Assembly (NCBI GenBank): GCA_002282715.1
Contig: NCKC01000005.1
Location: forward strand, 1 to 61,794
Origin: Halothiobacillus sp. 15-55-196
Lineage (GTDB): Bacteria; Pseudomonadota; Gammaproteobacteria; Halothiobacillales; Halothiobacillaceae
Length of the DNA stretch: 61,794 bases
Reading direction: 5' to 3'
Shown piece after piece: positions 50,372-58,766 of this stretch (positions within the stretch are counted from its first letter, which is position 1; the number at the start of each line of letters is the position of its first letter). The position numbers and the translations under genes are program-made. Under the pieces are notes generated by a model, which was given only the letters and a program-made list of their open reading frames with translations, was not told the origin of the DNA and searched no databases.

Positions 50372-51109
50372 TCAACTGATAATTTCAACGACATCGGATA
50401 ACTTCGCAGGCGGCAGGCCACCATCCAGATTCAGTTGCGGGCCGCTGCTCGTCACACCGACACTACTGATCACCGCACCCACGTAGGTTTGAGCCGCCTG
50501 TCCCTGGCCATTTACCGTCGCGTTGGCCGTCACGGTATAAGCCCCAGCCGGTGCAACGCTGCCATCAGGCATGGTCCCATCCCAGGAAAATGTCGGCCGC
50601 GCACTCCCTGAAACCGGTACGCTCTGCGTATCCACCACCTGTCCGCTGGCATTGGTAATCGATACCGAAACACTCGTGGCCCCCGTGGGAATATCCACCG
50701 CACCCAGAATCCCGGATGCCTTCGTCGTGCCGTCGGCAGCAGTCGAGTTATACATATGGGCGGTATCACCTTTCACGATGGCCGCCTTGCCGACCAGGGC
50801 CGCTGCCTGCATGATCTGGCTCGACTGCAACGTGGACTGGAACCCGTTCACCGTCGTATTGAGCTGATTAATCCCTTGCAGCGAGCTGAACTGCGCTAGT
50901 TGCGCGATCATCTGGCTGTTGTCGGTCGGATTTGTCGGATCCTGATTTTGAAGCTGCGTCGTCAAAAGCTTCATGAAACTGTTCATATCAAGGGATTCTG
51001 CACCATTGCCCGACGTAGCACTGGTGCTGGTCGCGCCACTACCCGTCGCAGAGGAAACGGCCAAGCCCAAACTGGCGTACGGGTTGGTTGCTGTCGTACT
51101 GGTTGTCAT
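50372..51109 (-). CDS. flgD: Flagellar hook-capping protein FlgD
   Basis: Scaffold that caps the growing hook. 245 aa with the N-terminal motif NSFMKLLTTQLQNQDPTNPT and MIAQLAQFSSLQGINQLN, then the FlgD Ig-like/tudor domain with FSWDGTMPDGSVAPAGAYTV. Lies between flgC and flgE. Confidence 0.97.
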   Translation of the reverse strand: MTTSTTATNPYASLGLAVSSATGSGATSTSATSGNGAESLDMNSFMKLLTTQLQNQDPTNPTDNSQMIAQLAQFSSLQGINQLNTTVNGFQSTLQSSQIMQAAALVGKAAIVKGDTAHMYNSTAADGTTKASGILGAVDIPTGATSVSVSITNASGQVVDTQSVPVSGSARPTFSWDGTMPDGSVAPAGAYTVTANATVNGQGQAAQTYVGAVISSVGVTSSGPQLNLDGGLPPAKLSDVVEIIS

Positions 51110-51121
51110 AGCTCAGGACTC

Positions 51122-51523
51122 CTATTGGCCGAGTTGCAAGGTTCTTAGCGCCAAATTCTTGGCGGTGTCCATCATCTGCACGTTGGTCTGATAGGAGCGT
51201 GAGGCCGACAACATATTGACCATCTCCTCAACCGGATTTACGTTCGACGAATACACATAGCCCTCTTTATTGGCCAGTGGATTTCCGGGTTCATACAAAG
51301 CAGGATTCGGTGCGGTGCTCCGGGTGATACCCGATACGCGCACACCCACCCCGCCGTTTTGCTCCATCACCTGCTGGAACACCGGTTCGCGTGCCTTGTA
51401 GGCATCTTCGGGTTTGGTGGCAACCGCGTCGGCATTGGCCATATTCGACGCTGTGGCATTCAGCCGCAACGACTGCGCCGCCATCGCCGAACTGGATACA
51501 TTGAAAATCGAAAACAAGCTCAT
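51122..51523 (-). CDS. flgC: Flagellar proximal rod protein FlgC
   Basis: 133 aa with FNVSSSAMAAQSLRLNATAS and NMANADAVATKPEDAYKARE at the N-terminus and NVNPVEEMVNMLSASRSYQT near the end, the FlgC pattern. 12 bp upstream of flgD. Confidence 0.97.
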   Translation of the reverse strand: MSLFSIFNVSSSAMAAQSLRLNATASNMANADAVATKPEDAYKAREPVFQQVMEQNGGVGVRVSGITRSTAPNPALYEPGNPLANKEGYVYSSNVNPVEEMVNMLSASRSYQTNVQMMDTAKNLALRTLQLGQ

Positions 51524-51537
51524 GATTGATTACCTCT

Positions 51538-51936
51538 CTACTGACCGGTCAGTGCCGAGTTGATGCCCTTGATCCGGCTATTGAGAAAACTCAGCGTGGT
51601 TTGATAGGACACCGCATTTTCGGTGAACCGTACCCGCTCACGATCCGTATCCACTGTGTTGCCATCCAGAGCGGGTTGATCGGGAATGCGGTACAACTCC
51701 TGCGCCAAGCCGTTTGCTGCCGTGCCGGACAACTGCCCTGGTTGATTGCGCGCCAGCGCCAGCGCCTGCCCCACCGATCCCTGGCCGGCTGCCGCCCGCA
51801 AGGCATCGTGGAACGACAGATCCCGCGCCTTGAAATTGGGCGTATCGGCATTGGCGATATTCGAAGCCAGAATCCCCATGCGCTGCGATTGGAACACCAA
51901 TGCCTGCCCATGGATTCCGAAGATTGAATCACTCAT
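51538..51936 (-). CDS. flgB: Flagellar proximal rod protein FlgB
   Basis: 132 aa, first gene of the flgBCDE transcript. Shows FGIHGQALVFQSQRMGILAS and NIANADTPNFKARDLSFHDA, and the C-terminal TENAVSYQTTLSFLNSRIKG typical of FlgB. The ATG ending at 51936 has GGAGGG 8 nt upstream; a GTG one codon earlier is also possible. flgA and flgM, often next to flgB, are not here; an unrelated membrane-protein gene diverges instead. Confidence 0.96.
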   Translation of the reverse strand: MSDSIFGIHGQALVFQSQRMGILASNIANADTPNFKARDLSFHDALRAAAGQGSVGQALALARNQPGQLSGTAANGLAQELYRIPDQPALDGNTVDTDRERVRFTENAVSYQTTLSFLNSRIKGINSALTGQ

Positions 51937-51972
51937 CACGGTTACCCTCCCGCTAACTAGTCAACAATGCAA

Positions 51973-51988
51973 AGCGATATCCGTGCCA
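51973..51988 (-). promoter_or_regulatory. Sigma-54 (RpoN) promoter of flgB
   Basis: Minus-strand TGGCACGGATATCGCT, with exact GG-N10-GC spacing and a perfect TGGCACG half, 37 bp upstream of the flgB ATG. It is the partner of the flgF site and implies common control of rod and hook genes. Confidence 0.85.
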
Positions 51989-52078
51989 ACTCAAATAACC
52001 AACCTTGACGATGAATTCCCACCAGCCCGCGTTTTTTTCGTACACTAGGGCCCTGTTTGGCCACACACAGATCCTTCA

Positions 52079-53353
52079 TTGAACGACATACATCTTGGTG
52101 TGCTGATATCGGCACTCGTTATTCTCATTTTGTTATCGGCGTTTTTCTCCAGTTCAGAGACTGCGCTCATTTCGCTGAACCGCTACCGACTGCGCCACCT
52201 GGCCAAGCGTGGGCACGGCGGCGCGGTGCGCGCGCAAAAACTGCTTGAAAAGCCCGACCGATTGCTCGGGCTGATTCTTTTGGGCAATAACTTCGTCAAT
52301 ATTCTGGCTTCGTCCATTGCCACGGTCATCGGCTTACGCCTGTTTGGCGACAGTGGCCTTGCCATTGCCACCGGCGTGATGACCTTCGCCCTGCTGATTT
52401 TCGGTGAAGTCGCCCCGAAGACAGCGGCCGCAGTGTCACCCGAACGGTTCGCTTGGCCCGCAGCCTATATCTATAACCTCGTCATGAAGCCGATACTACC
52501 GTTGATCCAGCTCATCAACTTGCTGGCGAATGGTCTGCTGCATCTAATGGGTTTCAACACCAAGACAAAACAAGCCCAAGGCTTATCCGCTGCCGAACTG
52601 CAAACGATCGTGCGTGAATCCAGTCATCACCTACCCGAACAACATCAGGAATTACTGCTTTCCGTACTGAATCTGGAGCAGGGGCAGGTCGAGGACATCA
52701 TGATTCCCCGTGCCGATATCATCGGTATCGACATCAGTGTGCCCTGGGAAGAGGTACTCGAACAAATCAAGCACCTGTCCTACAGTCGGGTACCGGTTTA
52801 CAAGGGTTCTGTCGAGAACACCATCGGTGTGATCACGGTGCGCCGATTATTCGGGCCACTGATGGACGGCTCGCTCACCCTGAGCCGGCTAAAACGGCTG
52901 CTGCGCGAACCCTACTATGTACCCGAAGGCACGGCCCTGACCACCCAACTGCTCAATTTTCAAAAGGAAAAACGCCGCTCGGCACTGGTGGTCGATGAAT
53001 ACGGCGATGTTCAAGGTCTCGTTACCCTCGAGGATATCCTCGAGGAAATCGTTGGCGACTTCACCACATCACCGGTCACAGATAACGACGAAATCAACGC
53101 GGAGGCAGATGGCAGTTACCTGCTCAAAGGGACCATGCCCATCCGGGAGATCAACCGGGAACTGGCCATCGAACTGCCCACGCAGGAAGCCAGCACGCTC
53201 AATGGCCTGATCATCGAGCAGCTGGAAACGCTGCCAACCGTTGGTGCCGAAGTCGATCTGGGCGACATCCTGATTACCGTAGAGTCCGTCCGGAATCGAG
53301 CTGTCGACATCGCTCGACTCACCATCACGCACGAACCGGCGAGCGATCATTAA
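52079..53353 (+). CDS. HlyC/CorC (CNNM/CorB-like) membrane protein with CBS domains
   Basis: 424 aa: an N-terminal CNNM transmembrane domain (about 1-185; four hydrophobic segments, with SAFFSSSETALISLN and GNNFVNILASSIAT), a CBS pair (about 200-330, with VEDIMIPRADIIGID and VVDEYGDVQGLVTLEDILEE), and the C-terminal CorC/HlyC domain (about 340-424, GSYLLKGTMPIREINREL). Homologues include CorB/YfjD; they are linked to Mg2+/Co2+ efflux or resistance. The first codon is TTG at 52079 in the longest frame, with no strong ribosome-binding site, so a GTG at 52100 is an alternative. Divergent from flgB. Confidence 0.9.
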   Translation: MNDIHLGVLISALVILILLSAFFSSSETALISLNRYRLRHLAKRGHGGAVRAQKLLEKPDRLLGLILLGNNFVNILASSIATVIGLRLFGDSGLAIATGVMTFALLIFGEVAPKTAAAVSPERFAWPAAYIYNLVMKPILPLIQLINLLANGLLHLMGFNTKTKQAQGLSAAELQTIVRESSHHLPEQHQELLLSVLNLEQGQVEDIMIPRADIIGIDISVPWEEVLEQIKHLSYSRVPVYKGSVENTIGVITVRRLFGPLMDGSLTLSRLKRLLREPYYVPEGTALTTQLLNFQKEKRRSALVVDEYGDVQGLVTLEDILEEIVGDFTTSPVTDNDEINAEADGSYLLKGTMPIREINRELAIELPTQEASTLNGLIIEQLETLPTVGAEVDLGDILITVESVRNRAVDIARLTITHEPASDH

Positions 53354-54735
53354 TGGCGCGCGCTAGGGAGAAATCGGCCTTCGTCTGCCAGGAATGTGGT
53401 GCCGATTTCCCCAAGTGGGCAGGCCGCTGCAGCGAGTGCGGGGCATGGAACAGCCTCACCGAAATCCGCCTGCCCGGTAACGCATCGACTGCCAGTTCAC
53501 CGGGTGTCAGCGGCTATGCCGGGGGCAACCCGCAAACCACTCTGATATCCGAAGTTCGCATCAGCGAAACGCCCCGGGTATCCACCGGGCTGGATGAACT
53601 CGATCGCGTTCTGGGCGGCGGATTGGTTGAAGGCTCGGTCATCCTTATCGGCGGCGACCCGGGGATCGGCAAATCAACGTTGTTACTGCAAACCCTGCTC
53701 ACACTCCAGGCGCGTATGCCCTGCCTCTACGTGACCGGCGAGGAATCCCTGCAACAGGTCGCGCTGCGCGCCCAGCGGCTTGAGGCCGATCTGTCGGGGA
53801 AACAAGGCCAACTTACCTTGATGAGTGAAACGTCGGTCGAAGCGATTCTGGCGCACTGTGCCCGCCAATTGCCGCGTCTACTGGTGGTCGATTCCATCCA
53901 GACGCTGCATACCGAAGGACTGACCGCAGCCCCCGGTTCCGTATCGCAGTTGCGCGAAGGCACGGCCCAGCTTGTACGCTTTGCCAAACGGCATGAAGTC
54001 ACTATCTTCATTGTCGGCCATGTCACCAAGGAAGGCGCGCTGGCCGGGCCGCGCGTGCTCGAACACATGGTCGATACCGTACTTTATTTCGAAGGGGATC
54101 CCGGTGCGCGATTTCGGGTGATTCGTGCGGTCAAGAACCGTTTTGGCGCCGCCAACGAAATTGGCGTGTTTGCCATGACCGATCGCGGTTTGAAACCGGT
54201 CACCAACCCATCCGCCATTTTTTTGTCGCGCCATGAACAACCGGTTCCCGGCAGCGTCATTACCGTCACCCGTGAAGGCACCCGCCCTCTGCTGGTCGAA
54301 GTTCAGGCGCTCGTTGCCGAGCACCCCGGCGGCAATCCCAAGCGGTTGACCGTCGGCCTCGACCAGAACCGGCTGGCCATGCTTCTGGCCGTGCTGCACC
54401 GGCACGGCCAGATTGCCCTATATGATCAGGATGTTTTTTTGAATGTGGTCGGCGGCGTGCGCGTCGCGGAAACGGCGGCCGACCTGCCCAGCCTGCTGGC
54501 GATCTTGTCGAGTTTCCGTGCCAGGCCCCTGCCGGAAGGATTGATTGTTTTTGGTGAAGTGGGGCTCGCCGGCGAAATCCGCCCGGTCAGCGGCGGGCCA
54601 GAGCGCCTAGCCGAAGCGGCCAAGCATGGCTTCACCCATGCCATCGTACCCAAAGCCAATTTGCCCGCACGACCAATCGAAGGCCTTAAAATTACGGCCG
54701 TCAGCCACCTTAATCAGGCGCTGGAGTTGTTGTAA
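53353..54735 (+). CDS. radA: DNA repair protein RadA
   Basis: Branch-migration helicase related to RecA and Lon. Zinc finger Cys12/Cys15...Cys26/Cys29 (CQECGADF, CSECG), Walker A GGDPGIGKST at residues 100-109, the RadA-specific KNRFG motif (VKNRFGAANEIGVF), and a Lon-like C-terminal domain (GLAGEIRPVSGGPERLAEA). 460 aa equals the E. coli protein. Its ATG overlaps the stop of the CorB-like gene by one base (TAATG), so the two are co-translated. Confidence 0.97.
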   Translation: MARAREKSAFVCQECGADFPKWAGRCSECGAWNSLTEIRLPGNASTASSPGVSGYAGGNPQTTLISEVRISETPRVSTGLDELDRVLGGGLVEGSVILIGGDPGIGKSTLLLQTLLTLQARMPCLYVTGEESLQQVALRAQRLEADLSGKQGQLTLMSETSVEAILAHCARQLPRLLVVDSIQTLHTEGLTAAPGSVSQLREGTAQLVRFAKRHEVTIFIVGHVTKEGALAGPRVLEHMVDTVLYFEGDPGARFRVIRAVKNRFGAANEIGVFAMTDRGLKPVTNPSAIFLSRHEQPVPGSVITVTREGTRPLLVEVQALVAEHPGGNPKRLTVGLDQNRLAMLLAVLHRHGQIALYDQDVFLNVVGGVRVAETAADLPSLLAILSSFRARPLPEGLIVFGEVGLAGEIRPVSGGPERLAEAAKHGFTHAIVPKANLPARPIEGLKITAVSHLNQALELL

Positions 54736-54785
54736 TGCCGAGCGTCTTCTAAAACCCCGCAATATAGGGGCTATAAATAGCGAAC

Positions 54786-54917
54786 TTAGTGCTGCTGCTT
54801 CTTCTTGAGCGCCTCACCCGATTTCTTCCAAAAAAACCAGAACACGTACACAGGCACACCGACGATGCCGATCATGGCCAGAATAGACAGCAGGACAATT
54901 TGGAATTCAACGTGCAT
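54786..54917 (-). CDS. 43-aa single-span membrane protein, unknown function
   Basis: A very short gene: start ATG ending at 54917, stop TAA at 54786-54788. A good ribosome-binding site (AAGGAG, about 9 nt upstream) precedes it. The product is MHVEFQIVLLSILAMIGIVG and then VPVYVFWFFWKK, one membrane helix (about residues 6-30) followed by a strongly basic tail (KK-SGEALKKKQQH). That layout puts the tail in the cytoplasm. Small proteins like this often tune a larger membrane complex, but no partner can be named. It faces radA on the opposite strand. Confidence 0.7.
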   Translation of the reverse strand: MHVEFQIVLLSILAMIGIVGVPVYVFWFFWKKSGEALKKKQQH

Positions 54918-55032
54918 GATCCATATCTCCTTGTGAACAACCAAGCCCAAGCAATAGGGCAATAATCACACCTTATCGACAAATTATGACAATTCAACCA
55001 AGTGAAACGCTTATATATTTCACTTCGCAAAG

Positions 55033-55428
55033 TTATCCTTCCAGGAGCCTGGATAAAGCCCGTTCTGCGACACGTCGGATAACAACTGAAGGGTGGGTTT
55101 TTGAAATGTTATCGATTCCCTGCCTGGCTTCCATGGTATTGATTTGCATGAGGGCATCGATCGCTTGGGTTCCCTGAACCACATCACTTGGCCATTGGGC
55201 AATCAGATCAAGCAGCGGCTTGACTGCCTCCGGCGCGGCCAATCCGGCCAAGGCAATCGTTGCCGACATACGTGCCTCCGACTCAGGATGGGCCAAGGCG
55301 TGAATCAGACGCGTCAAATAGGGCACGTGATTAAGATACTGCTTGATGTCGGTGTGGCAATGCGGGCAGATTTCAGTGGACTCAGCCACTTTGGTAAAAC
55401 ACTGTGGACAAAAGAATGTCGCGGCCAT
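55033..55428 (-). CDS. Zinc-ribbon plus HEAT-repeat protein
   Basis: About 131 aa. The N-terminus has two Cys pairs (FFCPQCF and EICPHCH) that should bind one zinc, followed by three or so helical HEAT-like repeats (LTRLIHALAHPESEARMSAT, EAVKPLLDLIAQWPSDVVQG, GIDNISKTHPSVVIRRVAER). HEAT scaffolds usually mediate protein contacts. The start is uncertain: ATGs end at 55428 and 55431 with AAGGTG just upstream, and another at 55458. I favour 55428. The 43-aa gene lies 115 bp upstream of its end in the same orientation. No named family. Confidence 0.65.
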   Translation of the reverse strand: MAATFFCPQCFTKVAESTEICPHCHTDIKQYLNHVPYLTRLIHALAHPESEARMSATIALAGLAAPEAVKPLLDLIAQWPSDVVQGTQAIDALMQINTMEARQGIDNISKTHPSVVIRRVAERALSRLLEG

Positions 55429-55749
55429 CATCAACACCTTATCGATCGAGCGATTCATGAGGAGGCACCCGACCCCACAAACGATTGAAACAGGATGTTT
55501 TTAGTGCGAGCCACCTACAATAAGCGCCTGGAAAATTCCCGTGGAAGGGGTTTTTCGGGTACCGGTATTGAGTCACCGGGCGGTGCAAAAAACTCATGCC
55601 AAGGCTATCATTTAAGATATTCCACCCCAAATAGAAGCGAGATGGTGCTCATTGAGCATTGTCATTCAGCACGCAGCCAATGCTGGTTGATAACGCGCAT
55701 GTTCAACCTGACGCTTGTATCGTCAGCCAACCCATACAAGGAACCCACA
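55429..55749. other. 321-bp gap upstream of the unknown acidic protein
   Basis: The plus-strand frame of the next gene stays open back to 55495, but that part is basic, aromatic and unlike coding sequence, so I treat it as untranslated. A weak inverted repeat AGCATTG/CAATGCT lies at 55655-55684. No convincing promoter or RNA gene seen. Confidence 0.4.
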
Positions 55750-56181
55750 ATGTACGAATTTACCTTCCTGACCTCAGACCGCGGCGAAAATTTCATCAAC
55801 CATCTGAAAACTCTTGGCATTACAGCTACTTCACGCGTCGATCCGATTAATGAATCCGTGACGAATGTAGCCATTCCGGACGATATCGACGATAACCTGC
55901 TCGATCAGATCGAAGCATGGTATGAAGAGGAAACCTCCCGAAACGAAGCCGCTGCCCGTGCACTGGAAGATGATGGCGATATCGTCTCTGCGGGTATCTG
56001 GGTGCAGTTGGAAGATGGTGGGTCAAGTCTTGCACGGGTTGATCCGAGTATCATGAACCGCATTCTGACTGTGCTGACACCGGACGAACTCGGTCACTTT
56101 GTCAGCGTGATTGCCGATGCCGTCGAGCATCCGGACGTAACGCCCATCTGCCACAACAAGAGCACCAGCAGCTGCGGTTGA
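55750..56181 (+). CDS. Unknown acidic 143-aa protein with a Cys-containing tail
   Basis: Starts MYEFTFLTSDRGENFINHLK after AAGGAA at 6-7 nt. The first ~55 residues look like a small alpha/beta fold (YEFTFL..., TSRVDPINESVTNVAIP), then an acidic helix (IEAWYEEETSRNEAAARALE), another short strand region (IVSAGIWVQLEDGGS) and a helical end (IMNRILTVLTPDELGHFVSV). The tail PICHNKSTSSCG has two Cys nine residues apart. The product is strongly acidic, with no signal or membrane segment. Not a family I recognise. Converges with rnfE, 66 bp away. Confidence 0.7.
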   Translation: MYEFTFLTSDRGENFINHLKTLGITATSRVDPINESVTNVAIPDDIDDNLLDQIEAWYEEETSRNEAAARALEDDGDIVSAGIWVQLEDGGSSLARVDPSIMNRILTVLTPDELGHFVSVIADAVEHPDVTPICHNKSTSSCG

Positions 56182-56247
56182 TCTGGCTGTAAATATTACT
56201 CCTCGACACTGGCCTTTTGATAACGAGTGGGCGTGTGCCGATGTCTG

Positions 56248-56943
56248 CTACCGAGCAGTCGCCGCGTTGGGCAACTCCATTGCAACAGGCTGGGTGAGAC
56301 GGGTTGCTCTGCGCTGCTCGATCGCCTGTTTGATGGCAATCAGGATAGCAAGCGCCATGAACGCGCCGGGTGGCAGAATCGCCAACAGGAAGTGGGCTTG
56401 TTCCGGCAGAACATGAATCGTCCAATTGGCCGCCATCGGGCCGAAGAGTTGTTGTGCATTCGCCAGCAATGTGCCGAAACCCAGCAATTCGCGAATGACC
56501 CCCAGTGCCACGAGCACGAGACCGAAGCCCAGCCCCATCATCAACCCGTCATACAGGGACGGCAAAACGGGATTACGCGCCGCGAAGCCCTCTACCCGGG
56601 CAATCACGATGCAGTTGGTCACGATGAGCGGCAGGAAGATGCCCAGCACATGGTAGAGCGTATTCAGATAAGCGTTCATCCAGAGTTCGATCACGGTCAC
56701 GACCGAAGCGACGACCATCACGAACACCGGCAGCCGCACTTCAGGGCGCACCCAATGGCGAATCGCCGAAGCCAGGCCGTTGGAAACCACCATCGTCAAG
56801 ATGGTCGCCATCGCCAATCCCAATGAATTGACCACGGTATTGGAGATCGCCATCATCGGACACATGCCGAGAATCTGGACCAGCCCGGGATTGTTTTTCC
56901 AGAGCCCTTGTACCGCAAGATCTCGATAGGAAACATCACTCAT
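56248..56943 (-). CDS. rnfE: Electron transport complex subunit RnfE
   Basis: Inner-membrane subunit of the Rnf ferredoxin:NAD+ oxidoreductase, homologous to NqrD. 231 aa with six membrane segments; GLWKNNPGLVQILGMCPMMA carries the conserved Cys, and LPLIVTNCIVIARVEGFAAR the second, the pair that holds a membrane [2Fe-2S] cluster with RnfA. Last gene of the rnf operon; overlaps rnfG by 8 bp. In other species nth often follows; here it does not. Confidence 0.95.
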   Translation of the reverse strand: MSDVSYRDLAVQGLWKNNPGLVQILGMCPMMAISNTVVNSLGLAMATILTMVVSNGLASAIRHWVRPEVRLPVFVMVVASVVTVIELWMNAYLNTLYHVLGIFLPLIVTNCIVIARVEGFAARNPVLPSLYDGLMMGLGFGLVLVALGVIRELLGFGTLLANAQQLFGPMAANWTIHVLPEQAHFLLAILPPGAFMALAILIAIKQAIEQRRATRLTQPVAMELPNAATAR

Positions 56944-57706
56944 GATTCACCTCTACTGATATCTGTGCCTCTTTTGGCTTGTCTTTTGAATCGTCATCAT
57001 GTTCATGTCTGGATGAGTGCGGCGCGTCAAACAATTCGTCATGATGCAAACGCACATACTCCAGCACCTGATGAATGGCCCCGACGACGGCACGGGGGGT
57101 GATGGTGGCACCGCTGAACTGATCGAACACACCGCCGTCCTTCTTCACGGCCCAGCCCTTTTCCCCCGGGTTTTCCAGACTTTTACCATTGAAGCCAAAT
57201 ATCCAATTCGACTTGGCCGCTTCGATCTTGTCGCCGAGGCCCGGGGTTTCGTTTTGCTTGGTCACGCGCACACCGGTGACTTTGCCTTCGCGATCGACGC
57301 CGACGATGAGCTTGATATCACCGCTATAGCCGTAATGCGTGATGACCGGCAGCACCACAGCCGTGACAGTACCATCCTTGATAGCCCTAAAACCCACAAT
57401 ACCGGCACGAATCGATTCTGACAGCCGTGTAGCCGGGTCGCCGGGTTCCGGTTTCAGTGGCGGCAAATTCAACGCTTCGGGGTCAGGCGGCAAAAATGCG
57501 GCGTTTGCCGGATTATTATTGAAAATGCCGGGACGCAGAACCGCCGTGACCTGCCCGCGCAACACCGCCAATTCGCCTTGGGCGATGCGTTCACGCGTGG
57601 CTTGCTGGGTCATCGATACCACACCAACGCCCACGACGGAAAAACCACCCAGCAACAGCGCCGTGATGACGATCCGGCTCTTATCCAATGTGAGCAGGCG
57701 CTTCAT
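56936..57706 (-). CDS. rnfG: Electron transport complex subunit RnfG (FMN-binding)
   Basis: 256 aa with an N-terminal membrane anchor (IVITALLLGGFSVVGVGVVS) and a periplasmic FMN domain. The FMN is attached covalently to Thr in SGATITPRAVV, the standard [ST]GAT motif. Also shows GYSGDIKLIVGVDREGKVTG. The tail is rich in His and Asp (SSRHEHDDDSKDKPKE), an unusual extension that might bind metal. Confidence 0.94.
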   Translation of the reverse strand: MKRLLTLDKSRIVITALLLGGFSVVGVGVVSMTQQATRERIAQGELAVLRGQVTAVLRPGIFNNNPANAAFLPPDPEALNLPPLKPEPGDPATRLSESIRAGIVGFRAIKDGTVTAVVLPVITHYGYSGDIKLIVGVDREGKVTGVRVTKQNETPGLGDKIEAAKSNWIFGFNGKSLENPGEKGWAVKKDGGVFDQFSGATITPRAVVGAIHQVLEYVRLHHDELFDAPHSSRHEHDDDSKDKPKEAQISVEVNHE

Positions 57707-57716
57707 ACCATCGGCC

Positions 57717-58766
57717 TCATTTGATGGGTTCCGACTTCTTATGGCCGAAAACCTTGGGCTGGCTGTAATAGTCGATCAGCGGTACGCACAGGTTCATCAG
57801 CAAAACGGCAAAGGCAACGCCATCGGGGTAACTGCCGAAGCTGCGAATCAGCACCGTCAGCACGCCGATACCGAAGCCGAAAATCAGGCGACCGCGTGGT
57901 GTGGTCGAAGCCGTCACCGGATCGGTTGCCACAAAGAAGGCACCGAACACGGTTGCCCCTGTGATGAGATGAAACAGCGGGCTGGCGTGATGCGCCGAAT
58001 CCAGCAGCCACAAGAACCCGGACATGACAAGAACGCCGGCGATCATCGCTACCGGAATATGCCAGCGAATGACCCCGCGCCACAAAAGAAAGGCACCGCC
58101 GGCCAGGAACGCCAGGCTCAGCCACAGATTCCACGACTGAGCGAGCGAACCGCCGCTGAACAGGCTTTGCGTCGCATGATGGATGGAGGCGCCGGTCGTG
58201 ATTTGTTCACGCACGTGATCCAGCGGCGTCGCCGTGCTCAAGCCATCGTAACCCACGCCACTGGGCAACACCCCAGAAAAGGACCAGGCGACCGACTGCA
58301 TGAAATTGAGCGCCGAACCGGAGCTGTCGATGGCCGGCCCCCAGCGCGTCATGGGCTCCGGGAACGAGATCAGCAATACGACATAACCCACCATGGCCGG
58401 GTTGAAGAGGTTGAACCCCAGGCCGCCATACAATTGCTTGGCAACCACCACGGCAAAAACAGTGCCGAATACCGGCAGCCACCACGGCCCCAGGTTGGGC
58501 AGGCACAGCGCCAGAATCCAAGCCAGCACGATGACCGAACCATCGCCAATGGCCGGCCGCATGGGACGGGCACGCAGGCTCAGCATCGCCGCTTCCGCCA
58601 CCAAACCGGCGCTCACCGCCAGCAGAATATTGATCAACACCCCCCATCCCAACAGGGCAATCGCGACGGCGGTACCCGGCAACATTGCCAGCAACACCGT
58701 CAGCATGACGCGGCGAACGCTATTGGAAGCCTCGGGCAAGGGCGCGGTTTGCGGGGAAAATCTCAT
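57717..58766 (-). CDS. rnfD: Electron transport complex subunit RnfD
   Basis: NqrB-like membrane subunit, 349 aa with about nine membrane segments. The covalent FMN site is in DGLSTATPLDHV; the usual form is SGATPL, so Ser-Thr-Ala-Thr here is a variant of the middle Gly-Ala with the FMN-bearing Thr retained. GLGFNLFNPAMVGYVVLLIS and the C-terminal CVPLIDYYSQPKVFG are conserved. Overlaps rnfC by 4 bp. Confidence 0.94.
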   Translation of the reverse strand: MRFSPQTAPLPEASNSVRRVMLTVLLAMLPGTAVAIALLGWGVLINILLAVSAGLVAEAAMLSLRARPMRPAIGDGSVIVLAWILALCLPNLGPWWLPVFGTVFAVVVAKQLYGGLGFNLFNPAMVGYVVLLISFPEPMTRWGPAIDSSGSALNFMQSVAWSFSGVLPSGVGYDGLSTATPLDHVREQITTGASIHHATQSLFSGGSLAQSWNLWLSLAFLAGGAFLLWRGVIRWHIPVAMIAGVLVMSGFLWLLDSAHHASPLFHLITGATVFGAFFVATDPVTASTTPRGRLIFGFGIGVLTVLIRSFGSYPDGVAFAVLLMNLCVPLIDYYSQPKVFGHKKSEPIK

